Origin: JANXDG01 sp964561135
GTDB lineage: Bacteria > Elusimicrobiota > Endomicrobiia > DTEH01
NCBI GenBank assembly: GCA_964561135.1
Contig: CAZLOB010000048.1
Span: 1-10,159 of the forward strand
Direction of reading: 5' to 3'
Length of the DNA: 10,159 nucleotides
Below are positions 7,188 to 10,159 of the stretch, piece after piece. A program made the position numbers and the translations under genes. The notes beneath the pieces were generated by a model. It was not told the DNA's origin. It worked only from the letters and a program-made list of their open reading frames with translations, and ran no database searches. How positions within the stretch are numbered: position 1 is the first letter of the stretch; each line of letters opens with the position of its first letter.

Positions 7188-7239
7188 AAAATAGAAATAT
7201 TGAAATTTAGAAAAAAATTTTTTTAAAAAATAAGGAAAT

Positions 7240-7311
7240 GCCGGTGTAGCTCAGTGGGAGAGCATCCCGCTCGTAACGGGAAGGACGTGAGTTCAATCCT
7301 CACCACCGGCT
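7240..7311 (+). tRNA. trnT: tRNA-Thr (anticodon CGT)
   Basis: A full cloverleaf can be drawn. Acceptor GCCGGTG pairs with CACCGGC, the anticodon stem TCCCG/CGGGA encloses loop CTCGTAA, and the T arm GTGAG/CTCAC encloses TTCAATC. The anticodon CGT is at 7272-7274 and reads ACG. The discriminator base is T and no CCA is encoded. It is the first of three close tRNA genes that are probably transcribed together. Confidence 0.96.
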
Positions 7312-7326
7312 AAGAATAAGTGAAAT

Positions 7327-7411
7327 GGGCAGGTGGCGGAGTGGACAATCGCAGCAGACTGTAAATCTGCCGCCCGTTGGGGCTACGTAGGTTCGAATCC
7401 TACCCTGCCCA
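7327..7411 (+). tRNA. trnY: tRNA-Tyr (anticodon GTA)
   Basis: Class II tRNA with a long variable arm, as expected for bacterial tRNA-Tyr (85 nt). Acceptor GGGCAGG pairs with CCTGCCC, the anticodon stem GCAGA/TCTGC encloses CTGTAAA, and the T arm GTAGG/CCTAC encloses TTCGAAT. The anticodon GTA is at 7361-7363. Discriminator A; no encoded CCA. It lies 15 bp after tRNA-Thr. Confidence 0.96.
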
Positions 7412-7417
7412 AAGAAA

Positions 7418-7490
7418 GCGGGAGTAGTTCAGTTGGTAGAACACCTGCCTTCCAAGCAGGATGTCGCGGGTTCGAGTCCCGTCTCCCGCT
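7418..7490 (+). tRNA. trnG: tRNA-Gly (anticodon TCC)
   Basis: Acceptor GCGGGAG pairs with CTCCCGC, the anticodon stem CCTGC/GCAGG encloses loop CTTCCAA, and the T arm CGGGT/GTCCC (with one G-T pair) encloses the TTCGA loop. The anticodon TCC is at 7451-7453. Discriminator T; no encoded CCA, so a CCA-adding enzyme is required. It begins 6 bp after tRNA-Tyr. Confidence 0.96.
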
Positions 7491-7523
7491 TATTGTATCT
7501 TTTAAAAATATTTTAAATTTTTG

Positions 7524-7560
7524 TTGACAAATTACTAAAAAATGTTTCTTAATATATAAT
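7524..7560 (+). promoter_or_regulatory. Candidate sigma-70-type promoter for the M23/bactofilin operon
   Basis: A perfect TTGACA (7524-7529) and a perfect TATAAT (7555-7560) lie between the tRNA genes and the peptidase gene, but their spacing is 25 bp, too long to act as one promoter. TATAAT has a weaker -35 at the right distance (TTACTA, 7532-7537, 17-bp spacer). Transcription from that -10 would give a leader of about 30 nt before the ATG at 7599. A promoter in this gap is expected; the exact elements are uncertain. Confidence 0.45.
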
Positions 7561-7598
7561 TTGAAAGATATTTCCTAAAAAATAGTGTTTTGCATATA

Positions 7599-8546
7599 AT
7601 GATGAAAAAATTTTTCTATGGGTTAAAAAAATTTTTATCACAGCAAATAACTTTGATGTTTGTTTTTCATTCAACTTATGGTACTATAAAGAAAAATTTT
7701 TCAATAGCATTTATTTTATTTTTGTTCTTATTATGGACAGCATTTACTGCAGTTTCTGTATATTTTGCTACACGACATATTGATTATTGGTCTGCTAAGA
7801 TAAGAGCTGCTGTGCTAGGAACAAAATATGAGTATTTAAATAAAGAACTTTCAAAAGTTTGGGAGTTTCTTGCAAAAGTTGAAGAAAATGATCGTGCGAT
7901 ACGCAAACTTCTTGGAATGAAGTCAAAAAAGGAGATTATTATAAACTCGCCTGAGCAAGGTGGACCATTTACTGTACAACAAGCAAATTTGTTGCAAGAA
8001 GTGACTAAATCGTTAAACGATGTTAATTTATTGAATTACAAAACACATTTTACCCTTATTGAAGAATATGCAAAAAGCCAAGTCGAAAGTTATAACGAAA
8101 TATGTAATTATATAAAACTACAGAAAGAACTTTATAAATATACACCTTTAATTTGGCCTTGTCAGGGTAGAGTAACTTCGCCGTATGGACGTAGAATACA
8201 TCCTTTATTGGGGGTTGAACATTTTCATACAGGAATTGATATAGCAAACGATATAGGGACAAAAATTTATGCTACTGCAGACGGTGTTGTTAAATATACT
8301 GGTTGGATGGAAGGATATGGTAAAGCAGTAGTAATTGAACACAAGTTTGGATATAAAACTGTTTATGCACATCTTTCTGTTATAAAAGTGAAACAAGGAC
8401 AAAAAGTATCCCGTGGTGATGTGATAGGTCTTATGGGTAACACAGGGACAACTACAGGACCACATCTACATTACGAAGTTTGGAAAGATGGTAAGTTATG
8501 TAATCCAATAAAATTTGTTAATATAGAAGATTTTTTTAAAGGATAA
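7599..8546 (+). CDS. Membrane-anchored M23 family peptidoglycan endopeptidase
   Basis: A 315-residue cell-wall hydrolase predicted to cut peptide cross-bridges of peptidoglycan in the periplasm. It has a short cytoplasmic N terminus, one membrane segment at about 34-57, a mostly helical linker that is probably coiled coil (about 65-180), and a C-terminal lysostaphin/LytM-type M23 domain (about 190-305). The zinc ligands are all present: His210 and Asp214 (HTGID) and His291 (HLHYE), with catalytic His258 (YAHL) and His289. The enzyme should therefore be active, unlike the degenerate LytM regulators. Start choice is open: ATG at 7599 or 7602, or an in-frame TTG at 7590; none has a clear Shine-Dalgarno site. 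It is followed after 5 bp by a coiled-coil protein gene and then by a bactofilin gene. Bactofilin/M23 pairs are known to set cell curvature, for example Csd1/CcmA of Helicobacter. Confidence 0.92.
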   Translation: MMKKFFYGLKKFLSQQITLMFVFHSTYGTIKKNFSIAFILFLFLLWTAFTAVSVYFATRHIDYWSAKIRAAVLGTKYEYLNKELSKVWEFLAKVEENDRAIRKLLGMKSKKEIIINSPEQGGPFTVQQANLLQEVTKSLNDVNLLNYKTHFTLIEEYAKSQVESYNEICNYIKLQKELYKYTPLIWPCQGRVTSPYGRRIHPLLGVEHFHTGIDIANDIGTKIYATADGVVKYTGWMEGYGKAVVIEHKFGYKTVYAHLSVIKVKQGQKVSRGDVIGLMGNTGTTTGPHLHYEVWKDGKLCNPIKFVNIEDFFKG

Positions 8547-8551
8547 ACCAT

Positions 8552-8887
8552 ATGGCAGATACTACTCTTGAAAAAGAACAAATTGAAAAAATTGTTGAAG
8601 ATGTTATTAACAGAAGGTATATTCAGTTCTTAAATTTAATCGAACGTATTGTAAAAGTTGAAGAAGAATTAAAAAATTTAAGGGAAACAATGGAGAAAAG
8701 GTTTGAGATGGTTGAAAAAAGGTTTGAAATGATTGATAAAAGGTTTGAAAGTATTGAAAAAAGATTTGAATTAATTGATAGAAGATTTGAAGTAATGGAG
8801 AAAAGGTTTGATTTTGTTGTTAGGTTAATAACTTTTGGTTTTGGGTTTTTAACAGTGTTGATAACTTTGTTTAAATTTATAAAATAA
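8552..8887 (+). CDS. Small heptad-repeat coiled-coil protein with C-terminal membrane anchor
   Basis: A 111-residue protein of no assigned function. Residues 1-47 are charged and helical. Residues 48-89 are six near-identical heptads of the form (E/D)(K/R)RFExx, for example EKRFEMV, DKRFESI and DRRFEVM, with hydrophobic residues at Phe and at the last position, as in a parallel coiled coil. A single hydrophobic segment follows (about 89-108, ITFGFGFLTVLITLF) and the protein ends FKFIK. It therefore looks like a membrane-tethered rod facing the cytoplasm, with topology inferred from the short C-terminal tail. Similar short coiled-coil proteins (DUF1640-like) exist in many bacteria and the similarity may be due to composition only. 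The gene sits 5 bp after the M23 gene (AAAGGA near that gene's end is a possible RBS) and 14 bp before bactofilin, suggesting a linker or scaffold role in the same complex. Confidence 0.82.
   Translation: MADTTLEKEQIEKIVEDVINRRYIQFLNLIERIVKVEEELKNLRETMEKRFEMVEKRFEMIDKRFESIEKRFELIDRRFEVMEKRFDFVVRLITFGFGFLTVLITLFKFIK
8693..8818 (+). repeat. Six tandem 21-bp repeats encoding heptads
   Basis: Six degenerate 21-bp units of the type GA(G/A)AAAAGGTTTGA followed by a variable triplet and a hydrophobic codon, in phase with the coiled coil. From the second unit on, Glu and Asp alternate at the first codon (E, D, E, D, E), so the larger unit may be 42 bp (14 residues). Confidence 0.85.
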
Positions 8888-8892
8888 GGGGA
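8886..8892 (+). promoter_or_regulatory. Ribosome binding site of the bactofilin gene
   Basis: AAGGGGA directly overlaps the stop codon of the coiled-coil gene and lies about 9 bases before the ATG at 8902. Confidence 0.7.
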
Positions 8893-8901
8893 ATTAAATT
8901 T

Positions 8902-9309
8902 ATGTTTGGGAAAAAAGAACATTCAGTACCAAAAGAAATTGAGACAATCATTGGTGAGAACACTTTGTTTCAAGGGACAATAAAATCGAAAGGCTCTGTC
9001 CGTGTAGATGGTAGGTTAGAAGGAAGCATTGTGGAAGCAAGTCAAGTAATTGTTGGTGCAAAAGGGTATGTACAAGGTGATATTACAGCACATTCGGTAA
9101 TCATTGGTGGGAAAGTTAATGGCAATGTTACAGCTGTTGAAAGTATAGAGATACAACCTGGAGCACAACTTTTAGGCGATATTCATACTTCAACACTTTC
9201 AATAGGTGAAGGTGCTGTTTTTGAAGGACATTGTGTGATGACTTCAGAGAAAACCAAAGTCATTGAGTTAGAAAAAGAAATGCCGACAATTTCTTCCCGA
9301 AGAGGATAA
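8902..9309 (+). CDS. Bactofilin (polymer-forming cytoskeletal protein)
   Basis: A 135-residue bactofilin (DUF583 family). Residues about 14-115 form the beta-helix core: a run of short strands with repeated small turns, seen as KGSVRVDGRLEGSI, GAKGYVQGDI, IIGGKVNGNV, QPGAQLLGDI and IGEGAVFEGH. The short N terminus (MFGKKE) is of the membrane-tethering type and the C-terminal tail is disordered and charged. Bactofilins assemble without nucleotide into filaments under the inner membrane and position wall enzymes. The upstream M23 peptidase gene, with the coiled-coil protein between them, is the arrangement expected for a cell-shape operon. The stop codon is 2 bp from the end of a convergent gene on the - strand, leaving no room for an intergenic terminator. 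Confidence 0.95.
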   Translation: MFGKKEHSVPKEIETIIGENTLFQGTIKSKGSVRVDGRLEGSIVEASQVIVGAKGYVQGDITAHSVIIGGKVNGNVTAVESIEIQPGAQLLGDIHTSTLSIGEGAVFEGHCVMTSEKTKVIELEKEMPTISSRRG

Positions 9310-9311
9310 TT

Positions 9312-10159
9312 TTAAAAAAGTGCTAATAAAATAATGTCTAATAATTCTGATAAATAAGGTAGAAGGAAAAGAGTAACAATTATACCCCAGAAAATCTCAC
9401 CTAAAACAAATTTTGTATCGTATTTAAACTTATCTAACAATATATAATTCATTATTGCTGAAGGAAGTAGAGAAATTAATACTAAAACTTTGATAAACTC
9501 TTTATGTAAAACAATAAAATTTCGTAAAATTAAAAAAACACATGTTGTTAGAACAAAAATAAGTATAATACGAGCAAGTGTGGTAAATACATGAACCCTT
9601 ATATTTTCAAAAACATATTTCCATTTAAAATTAAAACCAATAAAAATCAACATTAGCGGTGAAATTATTTTTGATAAAAAATTATTTATTAACATCAGTA
9701 TGTATGGGATATTAACATTGTTAGTTTTTAAAACATAACCAAGTATGGAAGCATAGATTATAGGTGAGGAAAACAAAAATTTGAAAAATCTAAACGAAGG
9801 TATAAGAAAACATATTCCAACTGTGAATTGGATTAAGGTTACAATGATAGAATAAATTATTGTATATGTTACAGCGTTTAAAGAAACAAAATATTCTGTA
9901 ACTGGGATACCAAGATAGATTGTGTTCATAAAACTTAATGTAAAAAAAACTTCTTGAAACACAAAATTTTTTTTGTCAGATAAAAACCTGCTTATGATAT
10001 ACGAAATAGATAAAACTATAAGGTAAGCCAGCAATATACTTAAGAAAGTTTCTTTATTAAACTGGTGTTGCCAAATTTTTATACCTATAAAAAAAGGAAC
10101 AATAATATACAAAACAGAAAAAGAGAAATAGTTATAAATTTTTTGTGAAACAACAAATT
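9312..10159 (-). CDS. AEC family (auxin efflux carrier-like) transporter, 5' end cut by the window
   Basis: The frame is open on the - strand from a TAA at 9312-9314 to the window edge (281 residues visible), so the true start lies beyond 10159. A TTG at 10110-10112 could be read as a start, but the open frame and hydrophobic sequence continue upstream of it (KIYNYFSFSVLYIIVPFFIG). About eight hydrophobic segments are seen. Family traits include the middle stretch FMNTIYLGIPVTEYF (equivalent to the N-x-G-hydrophobic-P core of the family), SPIIYASILGYVLK (equivalent to NPxxxAxxxG), a second-half SPLMLIFIGFNF, and LLPSAIMNYIL (equivalent to the PxAxxxxxL stretch). Bacterial relatives carry malate, malonate or other organic anions; the substrate here is unknown. 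Its neighbours do not suggest a link in function. Confidence 0.8.
   Translation of the reverse strand, partial: FVVSQKIYNYFSFSVLYIIVPFFIGIKIWQHQFNKETFLSILLAYLIVLSISYIISRFLSDKKNFVFQEVFFTLSFMNTIYLGIPVTEYFVSLNAVTYTIIYSIIVTLIQFTVGICFLIPSFRFFKFLFSSPIIYASILGYVLKTNNVNIPYILMLINNFLSKIISPLMLIFIGFNFKWKYVFENIRVHVFTTLARIILIFVLTTCVFLILRNFIVLHKEFIKVLVLISLLPSAIMNYILLDKFKYDTKFVLGEIFWGIIVTLFLLPYLSELLDIILLALF

Noticed and set aside
7200..7229. Promoter for the tRNA cluster: TTGAAA followed by TAAAAA
   Set aside because: The -35 is fair and the distance to the tRNA suits, but the -10 is a poor match within a long A/T run where such matches are expected by chance.
7504..7522. AT-only inverted repeat AAAAAT...ATTTTT after tRNA-Gly as a terminator
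   Set aside because: A six-pair stem of only A-T is too weak, and the sequence is too simple to tell from chance.
7333..7527. Small + strand reading frame (64 aa)
   Set aside because: It runs through the tRNA-Tyr and tRNA-Gly genes; its protein sequence is just translated tRNA, so it is not a gene.
7590..7592. TTG as start of the M23 peptidase
   Set aside because: Two ATG codons follow within 15 bases (7599 and 7602), and there is no ribosome binding site that favours TTG. Starts in the window otherwise use ATG.
8623..8922. - strand open frame of 99 codons with a SNLFSI-like repeat
   Set aside because: The repeat is the antisense reading of the 21-bp heptad repeats; the + strand frame has the coiled coil, the membrane segment and the operon context.

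Overview
The window is an AT-rich stretch (roughly one third G+C by eye) from an anaerobic bacterium. The key metabolic marker is a complete bacterial-type acetyl-CoA synthase (AcsB), preceded by the tail of a NAD(P)H/FAD oxidoreductase and followed by a folate-C1 cyclohydrolase/cyclodeaminase. This implies a Wood-Ljungdahl (reductive acetyl-CoA) pathway. A two-subunit class I fumarase, a bactofilin with an M23 peptidase, and tRNA genes that lack an encoded CCA fit an uncultured low-GC anaerobe with a shaped cell envelope. Elusimicrobiota- or Omnitrophota-like candidate lineages are possible, but the sequence does not fix the phylum.

Layout, left to right. Positions 1-5225 look like one + strand operon: the FAD oxidoreductase tail, acsB, fchA, an AzgA-type purine permease and a cation diffusion facilitator. 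The last three genes are joined by ATGA stop/start overlaps. The acetolactate synthase regulatory subunit gene ilvN follows, with its own strong ribosome binding site but no ilvB beside it. Between ilvN and the fumarase genes lies a GC-rich perfect palindrome (5759-5786), bounded by GTAG/CTAC feet and short direct repeats on both sides, that resembles a REP-like mobile palindrome. The fumarase alpha and beta genes then overlap by one base.

From 7240 to 7490 there are three tRNA genes, Thr(CGT), Tyr(GTA) and Gly(TCC). Their order recalls the tRNA cluster ahead of tuf in many bacteria, but no tuf gene follows. Next comes an envelope-shape operon (7599-9309): a membrane-anchored M23 endopeptidase, a small heptad-repeat coiled-coil protein with a C-terminal membrane anchor, and a bactofilin. 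The right edge carries a convergent AEC-family transporter on the - strand, cut by the window end and only 2 bp from the bactofilin stop.

Together the left half serves C1/acetyl-CoA metabolism with two linked transporters, the middle serves branched-chain amino acid control and the C4 dicarboxylate branch, and the right half serves cell shape. No phage, CRISPR array, insertion sequence or transposase gene is visible. No gap between genes exceeds about 110 bp. The least explained items are the palindromic element, the purine permease/CDF pair coupled to fchA, and the coiled-coil protein between the peptidase and the bactofilin.
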